Positions 12,720 through 12,783 of a stretch of 12,783 bases of DNA are shown here, in pieces (position 1 is the stretch's first letter; each line of letters begins with the position of its first letter). The notes under the pieces are model-generated. The model was not told where the DNA came from. It made no database searches and saw only the letters and a list, made by a program, of their open reading frames with translations. Source of the DNA: Bacillota bacterium (GTDB lineage Bacteria; Bacillota_A; Clostridia; Lachnospirales; Lachnospiraceae); assembly GCA_023443925.1 (NCBI GenBank), contig JAEZSL010000303.1, forward strand, positions 1 through 12,783, in the 5' to 3' direction. The position numbers and the translations under genes were made by a program.

Positions 12720-12783
12720 ATGAGAGACAATTTCCTATATATGAATATTTATGACGACCTGAAAAAGAAGATTAATCAGGGAG
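12720..12783 (+). CDS. GntR-family transcription regulator, N-terminus only
   Basis: The first 21 codons of a gene cut by the window end: MRDNFLYMNIYDDLKKKINQ, then G. The pattern Y-x-x-IYDDLKKKIxxG is the usual beginning of a GntR-type winged helix domain, where a first helix of this form precedes the DNA-binding motif. GAGG at 12706-12709 lies 10 bases before the ATG. It has its own promoter and an upstream gap, so it is probably outside the tail/lysis operon and belongs to the chromosome next to the element, although a phage-borne regulator cannot be excluded. The effector and the subfamily cannot be judged from the fragment. Confidence 0.65.
   Translation, partial: MRDNFLYMNIYDDLKKKINQG

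Noticed and set aside
1..12783. tRNA, rRNA or known riboswitch
   Set aside because: I saw no cloverleaf with a TTCGA-type arm, no rRNA-like sequence and no recognisable riboswitch core on either strand.

Overview
The window is the late end of a contractile-tail (myovirus-type) prophage or phage-tail-like particle cluster of the PBSX/Xkd kind. It most likely sits in a low-GC Firmicute, probably a Clostridia/Lachnospiraceae relative. The evidence for this is strong AGGAGG ribosome binding sites, AT-rich coding sequence, gene order matching Bacillus PBSX (xkdK to xkdX, then lysis), and Clostridia-style short sheath and fibre proteins. All recognised genes are on the + strand and are packed with 1 to 17 base overlaps or short gaps.

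Layout: tail sheath (17-1060) and tail tube (1075-1569); an unusual 252-base non-coding gap (1570-1821) with a hairpin and a 14-bp perfect inverted repeat; the tail assembly chaperone (1822-2223), extended to 2408 by a programmed -1 frameshift; a short tape measure (2408-4438); the LysM baseplate/hub protein XkdP (4438-5142); hub XkdQ (5139-6092); XkdR (6076-6306); gp25-like XkdS (6303-6698); baseplate J-like XkdT (6699-7724); XkdU (7721-8254); a trimeric tail fibre (8259-9011); a kelch-like propeller protein with three N-terminal GGVP repeats (9021-10121); a small unrecognised fibre-linked protein (10134-10472); and a 44-residue XkdX (10494-10628). A strong hairpin (10643-10680) separates this from the lysis module: a membrane-anchored coiled-coil protein (10719-11024), a two-helix holin (11044-11229) and an N-acetylmuramoyl-L-alanine amidase (11324-12184).

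After the amidase the phage-like coding stops. The 535-base tail of the window (12185-12719) holds a degenerate repeat array with a 57-bp higher-order period, a short coding-like stretch on the - strand, and a perfect 25-bp tandem duplication. The first 21 codons of a probable GntR-family regulator follow, with its promoter. No integrase, repressor or head gene is present, so the window cannot separate a complete phage from a tailocin-like element.

How it works: the chaperone and its frameshift product coat the tape measure. The tape measure sets the length of a tube surrounded by sheath. XkdP-U build the hub and wedges, and the fibre and propeller proteins recognise the host surface. The lysis cassette releases particles. 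Two AT-rich blocks, the middle of the tape measure gene and the fibre/propeller cassette, look like modules exchanged by recombination.

The best-supported unusual signal is the frameshift site: an A_AAA_AAC heptamer, a 7-nt spacer, then a stem whose loop can pair downstream as a pseudoknot. I did not find clear evidence for a wholly new system. The most open questions are the gap at 1570-1821, the propeller cassette and the repeats at 12233-12386.
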